Shown: positions 1 to 10,982, numbered from the stretch's first letter. The stretch is DNA of 64,000 nt from Rhineura floridana (GCF_030035675.1 NC_084493.1:20499822-20563821), one strand, 5' to 3'. The notes: generated by a model from the sequence alone, not told the origin. Made by a program: numbers and translations.

Positions 1-1968
1 AGATAGGAACAGAGCCACCATAGAACAGTGCCCCCTATTCCTAATCCCTCCAGGCGATCTAAAATGATACCGTGGTCAACGGTATCGAAAGCCGCTGAGA
101 GGTCCAGGAGGACGAGGAAGGTATATTCTCCCTTATCCAACACCCTCCTCATATCATCCATCAGAGCGACCAAGGCTGTTTCAGTTCCATGTCCAGTCCT
201 GAAGCCCGATTGGAATGGATCGAGATAATCTGCTTCATCCAAGTGTGTCTGTAACTGTTTGGCCACCACTCGCTCAATCACCTTGCCCAAGAATGGTAAG
301 TTAGAGACTGGGCGGAAGTTATTCAACTCTTGGGGATCCAAGGAGGACTTTTTCAAGATAGGCTTTATTACTGCCACCTTGAGGGCTGATGGCATTGCAC
401 CCTCTTCCAAGGATGCATTTACCACTGCCTTGATCCCTTCGCTCAGCTTCTCTTTGCAGCTCATAATGAGCCACGAAGGGCAAGGGTCAAACAGACAGGT
501 GGTTGGCTTCACAGTAGAGAGCACCTTGTCCACTTCCTCAGAGGGAAGAGGCTGAAACCGATCCCACCGTTTAACCGGAATGCAACTGGCCGACTCTAGC
601 TCACTTCCTGTATCCACGGCGTACGGAGTCATGCTCTTCAGGCGCTCGATTTTATCGGCGAAGTGTTTAGCAAATGTGTCACAGGAGGCTTTAGAATGCT
701 CCATGGGTTCCTGAGCAACTGGACCGACCAGGCTTCGGACCACTTGGAACAACCTCCTGGGGCAGCACTCTGCGGATGCAATAGAGGCGGCAAAGAATTT
801 CCTCTTTGTTGCCACCTGGTAGGCAGCTATTGCTGCTCTAACCAGTGTCCGATCGTCTTCAGAGCGAGATTTCCGCCACCGGCGCTCTAGTCGTCTCACC
901 TCCTGTCTCAGACCCTGCAGCCGTGGTGTATACCAGGGTGCTGTCTGAGTTCTATTCAGGGGGAGAGGACGTTTCGGAGCCACCTGGTTACTGCCCTAGT
1001 GATCTCCCTATTCCACTCCATCACCAGGGTTTCGACTGGGCGTCCTTCAGCCGGCTCCAAATCTCCCAGCGCATTCAGGAATCCTTTAGGATCCATCAGG
1101 CGTCTGGGACGGACCATCCTAATAGGTCCTTGTCCCTTGCGGAGGGTGTGTGGCATTAAGAGGTCCATATTCACCAGGTAGTGATCTGACCATGACACGG
1201 GGTTGGAAACAACAGTCCCCATTTCCAGATCATTTCCCTCCCCTCCCGAGACAAACACAAGGTCAAGAGCATGACCGGCTGCATGGGTGGGCCCTGTATT
1301 ACTAAGGTGCAGTTCCCACGAAGTCATGGTTTCAATGAAATCTCGAGGGGCTCCAGTGAGGACGGTCTCAGCGTGCACAAAACCAATAGGCTGGGGGAGA
1401 GCATCCGCACGCCCGAGACCACCTCGGTCAGGGAGTCTGCTGTGCAGCAGGGTGGGTGGTACACAAGTAGAATCCCTAAACTGCCCTTTGGGCCCAACCT
1501 CCAGTACATGCAGTCAACAAACTTGGTCTCATGGAGAGGGGGTCTGGCGAAAACCAAGGACCCCCGATAGATGACTGCCACTCCCCCTCCCCGCCTACCA
1601 ACCCTCGGCTGCTGTGCGTATCGGAAACCAGCTGGACACATGGCCTCAAGCGTAGGAGCTGAGGCCTCATCCAGCCAGGTCTCCGTAATACACATCAGGT
1701 CTGCGTTCTCATCCAGAATCATATCATGGATGAGTGTTGTTTTTTGGGCCACAGACCTGGCGTTACATAACAGCAGTCGAAGGTCGGATGGAGTCCTGCA
1801 TCCCCCAGTTATCTTCTGGTTATGGACAGGCCCGGAACAGGGGATGGATATTATGCATCTATCCCTTGTTCCCCTAAACTGGCGTGGCCTGCCACCCGCA
1901 CCTTTCCAGGATCTGCCGCCTAGCCTTTTAATATCGTGGCTCCCCACCCTCCCCACGGATTTATAATT
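1..1968 (-). mobile_element. L2-group LINE, 5' part (endonuclease and start of RT), cut by window start
   Basis: Read on the minus strand, 1324-1956 encodes an apurinic-type endonuclease start, with CNARSVAQK near the beginning and ITETWLDE after it. A second frame, 956-1378, continues it with HALDLVFVSG and a WSDHYLV motif, so at least one frameshift separates the two. Further in, about 57-120 encodes LSAAFDTVDHG, the first aspartate motif of reverse transcriptase. These are hallmarks of L2/CR1-group non-LTR retrotransposons. The 3' end lies before base 1. The 5' end is set near 1968, where similarity to the coding part stops. Frame breaks indicate a dead copy. Confidence 0.85.
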
Positions 1969-2010
1969 ATAATTATGGGGACAACTTCGTGTTTGGTGTT
2001 AGTGTTTCAT

Positions 2011-2517
2011 TCATTTGCCCCCGGGGGAGAGCACAGCTTTCTGTGAGAGGATTTCAACTGTAGAGGGTGCAGCATGTAGAGAGGTACAAAGAGTGCTTGC
2101 CGTGAAGAGCTTGGTATAGGGTGTACTATCCCATGTGGAAGCCACAGTCGCTCTGAGTTCTGAATTCAGGCTGTGGATCACAGAAGTCACCAGGCAAGTC
2201 TCGTGCACCCACATACTCAGATATAGGAGGAAAGAGCCTGTGGTTGCTTGAGAATGAAGAAGGTGTTGGACAGCAAACTGCATGCCCACAGAGCTTAGGA
2301 ACACCACTTGAGAATATTGCCTGCATTTTTGTGTATCTTCAGGGCTCATTAAGATCTTGATCTTGTCAACTAGGGAAATCCTGGATTGTGTTGCTTCAGA
2401 CTGCAGGTGAGAGCTTGTGCCTCTTAATACAAAAACAATTCCCTGCATGTAGAATTCTGGCATGTTAGGGGGAAGATCAGTAAGAGAAGAGATGGGCTCT
2501 GGCACTATGTATATGAT
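2011..2517 (-). other. Unassigned 169-codon open stretch
   Basis: The minus strand is open from an upstream stop at 2518-2520 to a TGA at 2011-2013, with no ATG near the start. A plausible splice acceptor (TATACATAG) precedes about 2506. The translation is leucine- and serine-rich and looks helical (for example VVFLSSVGMQFAVQHLLHSQ). I do not recognise it, and it does not resemble the missing N-terminal part of LINS1. A chance run this long is unlikely but possible. It could be a retrocopied gene fragment, an exon of an unknown gene, or part of a repeat. Confidence 0.3.
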
Positions 2518-2569
2518 TTATCTGAGTGCTCTACATGTTTTAGAGAACATCTTCAGGAGCTAAAACACA

Positions 2570-3037
2570 AACATTCAAATAGACAAAATTAATGTCGTGG
2601 AGACAACACAGCGGTCATTGATATAAACATAACATTTTACAGACCACAACTGATATTAAACCTAAACTTTTTAAAAACACTTTTTTACTTTGATTATAAG
2701 TGGTTGCACCCATAATCACATTACATCGAAGCAAAATATTGCTGTGTCCTAGCAATTAGCTAGATAAATAATTGCCTTATTTAACCACTGCATAGCTACT
2801 TGAAAAACTCATGCCCTAAAACACAGAGATCGCCCTATACTGACCCATGTTAGGGAGAACGCCAGTAACACACATCTAGTTTCCCTGTGTTTATGATGGA
2901 TCGTTCAGCCACATGGGTCCTCATTTGTACCTCCCACCTCAAGCCTAAATTTTCTGCAATTCTAATAAGTAAAACAATACATTTGAGGAATAGTTCTTGT
3001 GAGAATGCAGATCACGGAACCTGTGGCTCTCCAGATG
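2570..3037. other. Intergenic or LINS1-intronic stretch, nothing recognised
   Basis: AT-rich sequence without long open frames or a repeat I can name. If LINS1 starts before the window, this is intron. Confidence 0.5.
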
Positions 3038-3038
3038 T

Positions 3039-3683
3039 TCACAGAATCATAGAATAATAGAGTTGGAAGGGGCCTATAAGGCCATCGAGTCCAATCCCCT
3101 GCTCCATGCAGGAACCCAAGTTAAAGCATACCTGACAGGTGGCTGTCTGGCTGCCTCTTGAATGCCTCCAATGCTGGAGAGACCACCACCTCCCTACACC
3201 ATTGGTTCTGTTGTCGTATCGCTCTAACAGTTTGGAAGTTTTTCCTGTTGTTATTGTTATTAATTTGCATACCACTTCATAATTCAAAAGAAGCCTCTAA
3301 GCAGTTTACAGTGGTGTAAATACTCCAACAATATTATGCATGTAATACAATACAAAACATGTTGTTTAGCTGAAATCTGGCTTCCTGTAACTGGAGCTCA
3401 TTATTTCATGTCCTACACTCTGGGACGATCGAGAAGAGATCCTAAAGTGCAGCATCCAGAACTAGACTCAGTACTCAAGATGAGGCCTAACCAGTGCCAA
3501 ATAGAGGGGAACAACAACTACATGCGATTTGGAAATTGTACTTCCTTTAATACAGCCTAAAATAGCATTTGTCTTTTTTGCAGCCACATCACACTGTTGG
3601 CTCATACTCAGCTTGTGATCAGAAACAATTCCAAGATCCTTCTTGCATGTAGTATTGCTGAGCCAAGATTCCCCCATCTTACA
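3039..3683 (-). mobile_element. CR1 LINE 3' fragment
   Basis: The right part (3468-3677, minus) encodes the end of a CR1 reverse transcriptase: KKDLGIVSDHKLSMSQQCDV, then ILGCIKG and LALVRPHLEY. The left part has the CR1 3' untranslated block (TAGAGTTGGAAGGGGCCTAT, read on the plus strand at about 3058), which ends at the TCATAGAATAATAGAG tail. About 3241-3333 does not belong to CR1 and looks like a small inserted L2-type 3' end. 5' truncated and decayed. Confidence 0.85.
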
Positions 3684-3785
3684 ACTGTTGAACTACAACT
3701 CCTATCTCCCCTGATCATTACCCATGCTGGCTGAAGCTGATGAGAGCTGGAGTCCGACACCTGGAGGGCAACAGAATGTCCATCC
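3684..3785. mobile_element. Palindromic MITE (ACTACAACTCC family), old copy
   Basis: An inverted-repeat element: AACTACAACTCC on the left is answered by a decayed GAGCTGGAGTCC arm on the right, around a centre like CATGCTGGCTG. Same family as the better copies at 46209-46324 and 62625-62740. Confidence 0.6.
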
Positions 3786-3805
3786 CTGTAGTTGAAGTTC
3801 ATAAA

Positions 3806-3893
3806 GCTGTATCCAGTGTTAGTTATACTCAGAATAGACCCACATGACTAACTTAGGTCTACTCTGAGTAGAAATTGGTTGGGTATGACCCAC
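3806..3893. repeat. Fragment of TATCCAA/TTGGATA inverted repeat family
   Basis: Contains TACTCAGAATAGACCCA and its inverse TCTACTCTGAGTAG. A closely similar stretch is at 60125-60232. Unclassified; probably a small DNA element. Confidence 0.45.
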
Positions 3894-4002
3894 GGAGACT
3901 TAGTCAGTGCCTAGTTTTTTCCAGCCACTCTGAAAGAGAGTGAGGTCATGGGAGAGAAGTCTCTCTCCCAGTGAAGGCAAGCATTGCCTTTCTTTAGAGG
4001 AA

Positions 4003-4197
4003 GGGCTGTAGCTCCGTCATGGAGCATCTGTTTTGCATGCAGAAGGTCTCCAGTTCAATCCTCAGCATCTCCAGGTAGGGCTGGGAAATGTTCCCCTGTC
4101 AGAAATCTCAGAGAGCCGCTGCCAGTCAGTGTTGACAATACTGTGCTTGATGGACCAATGGTCTGACTTGATATAAGGCAAGCTCCTATGTACCTAA
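4003..4197 (+). mobile_element. tRNA-Ala-like SINE
   Basis: The head resembles tRNA-Ala(TGC): GGGCTGTAGCTC, then TTTTGCATGCAGAAG around the anticodon position, and a B box CCAGTTCAATCC. The body (GGTAGGGCTGGGAAATG) and tail (GACCAATGGTCTGACTTG) match the copy at 7212-7412 and inverse copies at 33302-33494 and 42710-42867. A repeat, not a tRNA gene: the cloverleaf 3' half is absent. Confidence 0.8.
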
Positions 4198-4374
4198 GTC
4201 CCTTTGCCACAGCTGTTGGTCCTTCCATCTTTCCTTCGGCAGTTTGGGAGAAGAGGTCGGATGGCATCCCTTCAGGGCGTTCTATTTGGTCTGGGAGGCT
4301 GCCAGTTACTTGAACCTAATATTAGTTACTTGAACTAATACAGGGAAATGTCATCTCTCCTTTTGTTTTTCCAG

Positions 4375-4516
4375 GGTTCACTGAACAGTGCCTGGCTTGC
4401 TTTCTGTTTAGAGGCTTTGACTGCATTTCCCAATAGCAGTCATGTAGCAGAATTCCTGTGGACTCTTACAAACCTGATAAGGGAAATTTTGAAAGATGAA
4501 GGCTTGTGCAAAGGAG
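4375..4516 (+). CDS. LINS1: LINS1 internal coding exon (first in window)
   Basis: Acceptor TTTTTCCAG precedes 4375 and donor GTATTG follows 4516. Reads SLNSAWLAFCLEALTAF then VAEFLWTLTNLIREILKDEG, matching human NSWIAFCQKNLSEY...LWTLTAIIKEIFKD. Enters at phase 0 and leaves one base over, completed by the next exon to give glycine. Confidence 0.88.
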
Positions 4517-7500
4517 GTATTGTTTGAATTGGGTTTAATTTGTAAATGATGGGGGAGGGGAGAGAAGACAAGATGTAATACAATAGTTTTGTGTGCCTGA
4601 AAATAATGACAAAAAATATTGGGGGGAAAACAAATGTTTGGACATGTAACATTTAAAAACCTGCTTTAATTTAGTAAATCAGCTCAACTGTGCCTGAGAG
4701 GCAGTCCTTAAAACACTGCTTGAAACTGTTGGTGATGTTGTTACAGGTGGGCTGCTGAAGCTTCTTACTCCAGTTGACAGTGCGCTTGAAGGCTTTTACA
4801 ATCGCATCACGTCTTATTATACTGAGATTCCCCAAGATAATCCAGTATCTGCAAAAGCCACAAATGACTTGAGTAGTTTTCTAGACCTCATCGAACTACT
4901 TGTGGCCTCCAGAATTCAAACACCACTAAGCCTTGTCTGCCAAAGGATGTTGTTTCGGAATGCTTCATGTGTCTTGAGTCTTGCCTCTTCACCCGTTCAT
5001 GGTTTAATCCAAAAGAAATCTATTGTGCTGCTTAAAAAGTGCATTCTTCACAAAGCTGGTGAAGACCTAACCAAGGGAAAGGTGCCACCTCCCTCCCTCC
5101 AGGATCCCGATTTTGACAGGGACAGATTAGTGTTTGCTAGTGTTGTTCTAGAGTTTGTGACTACTGGGTGGCTGAATCAGTTGTCTCTTAGTGAAAAGGC
5201 CAGCCACTTTGGAGGCAGTCAAGTGAAGCTGAAAGTGGATACCTCCAGCAGTCCTGCTGAGGTGACCCTACAAGCCTTATCCTTGGTTCTACTTAAAGCT
5301 TTGGAGGTTAAAATCCAGGATGCATCCTCTGAAGTTGAAGCCCAAGGTAACTTTTCACAGTGGTTTAAAGCCCTCAGCAGCCGTTTGTTTTGTGGGAGAG
5401 GGTACATTGAGAAGGGAGTGGAGGGTGATGGACCAGTTTCCCTGACTTCCCTTCCCCCAGGCTGCCCCCATTTTTCCATGTGCTATTCTCTTGTCTCAGG
5501 ATTGACAATTTATAAGAACAGGCAGTTACACTTCATATTATCAGTTTTACCTCTCCAGTAAGTAGTGCAGCCTCACAGTTTTCAAATCCCTTCTATCCTT
5601 CACTTGAAACACTCCAGTCTCCCTCTGCTGCTTGTGAGTGGCAAGAGGTGCTGGAAGTAAACTTCTAGACCAGGAGATGCCAATGCCCATAGGTATATTG
5701 GTGTTCCTGAGGTCTTCTCTGGTGTCCACAAAGCCTCTGAGCTTGTACACGCACACACACTCCTCCTTGGTCATGAGGTGGTAAGAGCCGTTACCTTTTT
5801 CTCCCTTGAAAAATACATAGAGCTGAAGGAGGAGGTTGGAAGAATGAGGGCTTCACCAACTTCCTCTTTCAGCTTCTCAAGGCTCAGGTTAATTCTACTA
5901 GATCTGGCTTTTTCTCAGATCCCTTGGAAAAGCAAAGCATGCTTGCTTTCTCTGTGCATGTTTGTGGGGTGGAGAAGCTGAACCAGGGGAGCAGGGCCCT
6001 CGGTAGTTGCTCAAAAATCTTAATAGTCCTGAAAAGGTTGGTGACTCCTGTAAGATGGACACTGCCTCTGGGCCTGTGGAAATACAAGCAAAGCAGTTGT
6101 GATACAGGTCCACCAGGAACTTTTTGTTCTGTGACTTGAACTGTAAGCTTTAATCAGTAGATCAAGCAAGTAAAGTATTTCTTAATTAAATAAGGCCCAC
6201 TTTAATCGATGAGGACTAAGTGAAGGGCACCCTTCTTTTTTTCTAACCTATTTGATTCTGATGTGCATATTGCTATATTAGCTAATTAAAAAGAAAATGT
6301 TAAGGCAGCCATCTAACCAGATGTGGTCAGTTTTGTATACTAATTAGTAAGGTTATGAAAAGAACTGTGTCTTGAAAATGCATGCAGATACAAGGTTTTG
6401 CATATGTTGGAGAGGTGAATTGCTTCTGAATAAGTATATATGGCAGTACCAGCTTTCTTTATTGGTTTGCTATCCCACTAAAATGGGTCTTTCATATTTT
6501 GAGAGTATTTCCATCATGGTTTTGGAGTGTATTGGCCTGGGGGGGAGCAGCATTTAAAATGGGCTGATGTAGCAACATGAGAACGAAAGGTGTCTAGAGA
6601 ATTTACATTTTCCAAGCAATATAATTTGGCAAGTCTCTCCTCTCTAATTAAGAGCCTCCACTCGCAAATACCTTGGTAGGTAGGCCGTTGATTAAAATAT
6701 TGGATGCTGTTAGTACTTCATGGGAGCAAATAATGATAGGTTTATAGAACCAGTTTTGTACATCCCAGAAGACAAACCTCGGGCCTCCTGTTTGTTGTAT
6801 GTGAGCAGAGCAATCTGTGACTGTGTCAGAGCCTTTTCTTCTTAATAAGGCATCAAGTTGCACATTCTGTATCTTAGATTTTATTTATTTATTTATTATT
6901 TGAGTTATATCCCGCCCTTCCTCCCAGCAGGAGCCCAGATATTAGATATTAGCCTAGGTTGTGGAATTCCTTGCCAGCTTGTTAATATTAAGTGTGCACA
7001 ATCAGTACTTCATTTCAAACGTCTGCCTAAGATGCCTTCTGTTTAGCACCAGCCTTTTTTGATGTGTAGCTCAACCCATCCATTCTTTGGGATCACCATC
7101 CCAGATGTTAAGTACTTTTTATGCCGTTCTGTGGACATGCTATATTCGCCGCCTAGATAACATCACTTATTATTTGGCACAGAGGCCCACAAAATAAATA
7201 AATAAATGTCCCTGACTCTTTGGGGGCTCAGTCAGTGGGAGAGCATCTGCTTTGCATCCACAAGATCCCAGGTTCAATTCCCAACATTTCCAGGTAGGGC
7301 TAGGAGAGATGACTCCCTGCTTGAAACCCTGGCGAGCTGCTGCCAGTCCATGTAGACACTACTGAGCTACATGGACCAATGGGTCTGACTCAGTATGTTC
7401 CTATGTCTCCAGCTGCCTTTTCGTCCATCAGGTTGTAAATGGGTGTTGCTCTACAGCTGCTCCCAGGCATGGTGGTAAGATGCGTTCTTGGGACTAAATA

Positions 7501-10500
7501 TCCCCAATGAAATGCAAATAGCATAAGAAGAGCCCTGTGGCACAGAGAGAGAAAGACAATGCATAGGAACTATGTAGATGGCAGTTCATGAATGTATGTT
7601 TGGCAATTTTGTCTCACTGCTAGAGCCAACTGTCGCAAGATTAGGTGGCTTTGAAAGGCTGTTTTGCCTTTTAGCAAGGTTCAGGATTATGAGGGGTGAA
7701 CAGGCAATCCTTGGTACGCTGGACTTCATCTGTCTGCTGCCAGTTGCCTACCCCCGCTAGGTTTTTGGAGGTAGTCTCCCTGCATGATGCACATTATTTT
7801 ATGAAGCTTTCCCTTTATATGTCTTCCAGTACTTTTTAGGAGAGCAGTTAGTAACAAGCAGCCATTCTGCAGCATTTGCAAAGCACACACTTGGGGCCCT
7901 TAGATTTTTGAATGTGTTGAATCAATGACGTTTTTTAAACAATGGGCTTGGTTCACAAGAATATTTCCTTATTGTTTTTGTTTTTAGTTCATTTGGAGAG
8001 TGTTATGCACCCATTGCTGGCATTCTTAAAAGATCATCTGAGGTTGTCTTCTCCCTGTTTTCACCCATCTGACCATCCTTGCATGTGGCTGTTTACACTG
8101 TTCATAGAACAAGACGATGACATGTTGGAAGCTGCAAAAGCATTATTAACAGTTCATTTAAAGTTTGAAAGGTTAGTGTCTATTTCTTAAGTCATCAAGC
8201 TTTTATTTATTAAAAACTGTTGGCTATCTCAAATAAGAGAGGAATAAAAATGTGATTTTATTTACAGTTCAGGTTACAGTTGAGCCTGAAGCAAACTTGG
8301 GTTTGGGAGCAAGAACTGCTCATTGGCAGAAGTGGGTTAAAAAAGGACACAGTTTTGTTGGTTACAGAGCTTGGTGTGGCATAGGACAATTATCCAGGCA
8401 TCAGGCACACTGACTGCTGATTAGCATGACCAGCACATTGGAGTAACATTGGCAGTGGCAGGAATCTCTGGCTGTCGTGAGCCTCAAGGGCACTGAGTTG
8501 GCTACAGTGTTACCAGCTTAAGGAGCCAGGCTGAGTTTTAGATGCTGGTGTTCAAGGGGTCCACTGAACCAGAGGCTGGTGGACAGGATCCTGCAGGATC
8601 CTACTGGGGCCCGGTAGAACTGGAGCCAGGAATCCAGGGCTTCCTACAGCAAGGTAGGGAGTACACTAGGTGGGAGGCCTTGGATCACAGGGGAAGTGCC
8701 TGTCTTCAGTCCAGCGGTTTGGCTCTCACAGAGATTCAAAGTCTTCAAAAGGGGGAAAGAGGTGGACTGGAGGCAGTGGTTCAAAAGCCCTCAGCTTGCT
8801 TCCAACATTTATCGGAGGAAGTTGCTCCATGGTGCTGTGATAACCGTCCTGGGCTCCTTTTGGGAGGGAAGGCAGGATATAAATTTAAATAATATAACAA
8901 CAACTGTCCTTTCTGCCTTGACCTGTGGGCTTGTTCACAGACCCAGAACAGGCCACAGTATCCCCCATCCCCCATGCAAACCAGCATAAACTAGGGCCCT
9001 GGAGCCAGTGACTCTCCAGATGTTCTGGATTCCAACTCCCATCAACCTCAGTCAGCATGGCTAAGCTAATGATCAGGGATTATGGGAGTTGTAGTCCCCC
9101 ATTAACCCCTGCTATGGATCCTGCCCAGTGCCTCCAGTGCCAAGAGCATCTCGGCCAGTGGTGAGCCCTGGAGCAGAGCCACTCCAGGAGACCTCAACAG
9201 GCGGGCAGAGTCTTGTGGAAGCAGGCAGTCCTTCAGATGTCTTGGATCCAAGCTATATAGGGCTTTAAGGGTAAGACCTGGCACTCTGGGCTTGGAAACA
9301 TGCTGGGAGCTACTGCAGACTGATACCTTTGGAAATCTCACAAAATGGTGTACCCATGTTATCCTTCCTCCTACATCCCATTAATGCATGGTTGGTTAAG
9401 TCACAGTTTTCCAGTTTGGATATAACAGGTAACTGTGGTTTACCAAGCCCCGAAAACATTGAATTACAGAGCCTATCAGGAGGGAGTGGATGAACACAGC
9501 ATTCATTGTAATCAATTGTGGCTTGTTAGATCATTATTTCTGAACCAGGATACAGTTATTGATAGAACTTTGCTAAAACGTTCACTGATTCAAAAGCCGT
9601 GTGCTGCTTACTGTACAACTCCTAACTTTCTAGGTTCTGGCGTAAAGCCGGTTTTACCTTGGGCCGTTCAGACGATGAAACCTGGACTGCTTTTGCACAT
9701 CGGAATGGCTGCAATCCCCATTGTATCTTTTTATTTCTGCTTAAAAGTATTGCATTTGATGCCACGGTTCTTCTTGATTTTTTGATTTCACCTGAGACCT
9801 GCTTCTTGGAATATTTTGTAAGATACTTAAAACTTCTTACAGAAGACTGGAGTCATTTTGTCAAAATTTCAAAATGCTTCGAGCCCACATCTGGTAGAGA
9901 TCTCAGTGTTTCTGTGGATAGCTTGTCCTGTCAAAAGAAAAGTGCCTGCCCATCAGACTTGGATTTGCAGAGTGCTTCATATGATCCAAGGTCCTGTAAT
10001 GTGGCACTTTTGACCTCTTCCCCATCTTTTTCTTCACCGTGGCATATTGACCATAAAGCTGCAAAACCCAACAAGTCTAACTTTTTGAAAGAACCTGATA
10101 ACGTTTCTTCACTGGGAGCCCTTGAAAGGTTGGCTGATTATGAAAGCGCAGAAGATTCTGAGGTAGAGTGGACAGAAGAGGAGCGTTTGGTAGACATGAA
10201 GCAGACATCTTTAAATCAAACTTTTGCTAATACCCATATGGATGCAGGTGGCCAAGCAGAGCAGCCTGTATTGCCTCTGGATGAAAAAGGTCTGAATATT
10301 TTGTCACCCTTTCACTCCAAGAGGTCACTAAATAACCCTGGATCAGAAGAAGGGACACTTCAGAAATCAGTGAAGTGTTTCCAGCAACTGCAAGAATCTG
10401 TTTCTAGACTCCATGGAAGAAACCTCTTTCCGTACAATCCAGGTGCACTCCTGAAGCTCTTGACTTCTGTTGATGCTATTAGTAAAGAACATAGAACTGC

Positions 10501-10567
10501 TCCAATGTCTAAGGACTTACGGTGCCTGTCCTCTCCCCCACCAGCTCTCCCTTCACCTCCTTGTTAG
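4375..10567 (+). CDS. LINS1: LINS1 (Lines homolog 1), C-terminal four coding exons
   Basis: Coding exons 4375-4516, 4747-5346, 7988-8171 and 9634-10567 join in frame and encode about 619 residues. They match my memory of human LINS1 along their length: WLAFCLEALTAF, LDLIELLVASRI, FIEQDDDMLEAAKA, NGCNPHCIFLF, CFLEYFVRYLKLL and NLFPYNPGALLKLL each have a near-identical counterpart. The first two-thirds is helical LINES_N-type sequence. The last exon holds an acidic, serine-rich linker and ends with the LINES_C block. The start codon and roughly the first 150 residues must lie before base 1. LINS1 is the vertebrate homologue of Drosophila lines, a segment-polarity gene; its biochemical role is poorly known and loss in humans causes intellectual disability. 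No stops or frameshifts are seen, so it should be functional. CERS3 follows on the same strand. Confidence 0.93.
4747..5346 (+). CDS. LINS1: LINS1 large internal coding exon
   Basis: The intron before it is only 230 bases. Acceptor TGTTACAG; donor CCCAAG|GTAACT. Encodes LLKLLTPVDSALEGFYNRI, SSFLDLIELLVASRI, IVLLKKCILHKAGEDLTKG and LSLVLLKALEVKIQDASSE, all with clear LINS1 counterparts. A purely open-frame view would run on to 5561, but LINS1 similarity stops at the donor. Confidence 0.92.
5778..5990 (+). repeat. Unclassified dispersed repeat, copy 1
   Basis: Shares long stretches with 60552-60780, same orientation: TCTCCCTTGAAAAATACATA, CTTCCTCTTTCAGCT, TTAATTCTACT(A/G)GATCT and ATCCC(T)TTGAAAA-like blocks. 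No coding or terminal repeats recognised. Confidence 0.55.
6878..6940 (-). mobile_element. LINE (L2-type) 3' tail
   Basis: Inverse of an L2-type end: (TTTA)n tail, then GAGTTATATCCCGCCCTTCC, the complement of the GGGCGGGATATAA block that ends these elements. Coding part absent. Confidence 0.6.
7212..7412 (+). mobile_element. tRNA-Ala-like SINE in LINS1 intron
   Basis: Head GGGGCTCAGTCAGTGGGAGAG, anticodon region GCTTTGCATCC, B box AGGTTCAATTCCC, body CAGGTAGGGCTAGGAGAGA and tail GGACCAATGGGTCTGACTCA. Nearly full length. Same family as 4003-4197. Confidence 0.85.
7988..8171 (+). CDS. LINS1: LINS1 internal coding exon
   Basis: Acceptor GTTTTTAG; donor GAAAG|GTTAGTG. Encodes ESVMHPLLAFLKDHLRL, then CMWLFTLFIEQDDDMLEAAK; FIEQDDDMLEAAKA is identical to human LINS1. 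Phases 2 in and 2 out fit both neighbours. Confidence 0.92.
8830..8905 (+). mobile_element. L2-type LINE or SINE 3' end
   Basis: Ends with CTGGGCTCCTTTTGGGAGGG, then GCAGGATATAAATTTAAATAATA, the usual tail of L2-mobilised elements here. Confidence 0.55.
9003..9101. mobile_element. Palindromic MITE (ACTACAACTCC family)
   Basis: Left arm CTCCAGATGTTCTGGATTCC with AACTCCCATCA; right arm TGGGAGTTGTAGTCCCC. The outer ends are worn. Confidence 0.65.
9118..9345 (-). mobile_element. L2-group LINE fragment
   Basis: Inverse of the end of an L2 reverse transcriptase: AGCTATATAGGGCTTTAAGG and TGGGAGCTACTGCAGACT correspond to FKALYGF and LHWLPV codons. Compare 16494-16562 in the copy at 16062-17258. Decayed. 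Confidence 0.7.
9634..10567 (+). CDS. LINS1: LINS1 last coding exon
   Basis: Acceptor ACTTTCTAG; stop TAG at 10565-10567. Begins FWRKAGFTLGRSDDETWTAF and runs through the highly conserved HRNGCNPHCIFLFLLK and LLDFLISPETCFLEYFVRYL. A variable region follows with an acidic patch (YESAEDSEVEWTEEERLVD). The LINES_C block VKCFQQLQESVSRLHGRNLF-PYNPGALLKLL is near the end. About 25 proline- and serine-rich residues follow it, where the human protein ends sooner. Confidence 0.93.
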
Positions 10568-10830
10568 CTTTTGAAAGAATGTTTCCAGAAGATTAAAGTT
10601 TACCGAAACCTACAGTCAAAGGCATGTTCTTTGGGATTTTTCTACATGTCGTTAAAAGCTGGTCCAACTGGCTGTGAAAGACTGACTTTCTGTAACTACA
10701 AATTCATTTATGTGCTTCAGTGTGAAAGTGTTTTCCTAGAGGATATAGTGTTGCTTACGGGTATGTATAATTAGTACCTTTGGGGGTGATTTTTTTTTCA
10801 AACTAAATAAACCAACCCTGGATCTTTCTT
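10568..10830 (+). other. LINS1: LINS1 3' untranslated region (approximate end)
   Basis: Sequence after the LINS1 stop to just past the first AATAAA (10806-10811). The open frame at 10571-10774 has no recognisable homology and is treated as untranslated. Confidence 0.6.
10806..10811 (+). promoter_or_regulatory. Likely LINS1 polyadenylation signal
   Basis: AATAAA about 240 bases after the stop codon; the first canonical hexamer in the gene's orientation. The true cleavage site cannot be read from sequence alone. Confidence 0.5.
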
Positions 10831-10982
10831 CTTGGTCTATGTGATACCTCATCCTAATGTAAAGGATGGCCTGCCTGAACAGGGATAGCTGTCACTTCTT
10901 TAAAAAACGGATATTGGGCAAGTGTGTGCTTCATCGCCAGTGGGGTGGTGTGCAGTGTTTAAATAATTAACAAAATCAAAAT

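Larger units (their letters stand above)
5347..7987 (+). other. LINS1 intron with repeats
   Basis: A 2641-base GT-AG intron. It holds an unclassified repeat (5778-5990), a LINE tail in inverse orientation (6878-6940) and a SINE (7212-7412). I see no other gene in it. Confidence 0.8.
8172..9633 (+). other. LINS1 last intron with repeats
   Basis: GT-AG intron of 1462 bases with an L2-type tail (8830-8905), a palindromic MITE (9003-9101) and an inverse L2 fragment (9118-9345). The open frames at 8542-8989 have no LINS1 similarity and I do not count them as coding. Confidence 0.75.

Noticed and set aside
4003-4075. tRNA-Ala gene
   Set aside because: The tRNA-like head continues into a shared SINE body and tail, and the 3' half of a cloverleaf is missing. 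The same holds at 7212, 33302, 40887 and 42710.
5347-5561. Continuation of the large LINS1 exon frame to 5561
   Set aside because: Similarity to LINS1 ends at the GTAACT donor, and the exon at 7988 continues the protein in phase.
8542-8989. Open frames of 116 and 97 codons in the last LINS1 intron
   Set aside because: No LINS1 similarity, overlapping frames, and the exons join correctly without them.
10571-10774. 67-codon frame just after the LINS1 stop
   Set aside because: Placed in the 3' untranslated region before the AATAAA; no homology recalled.
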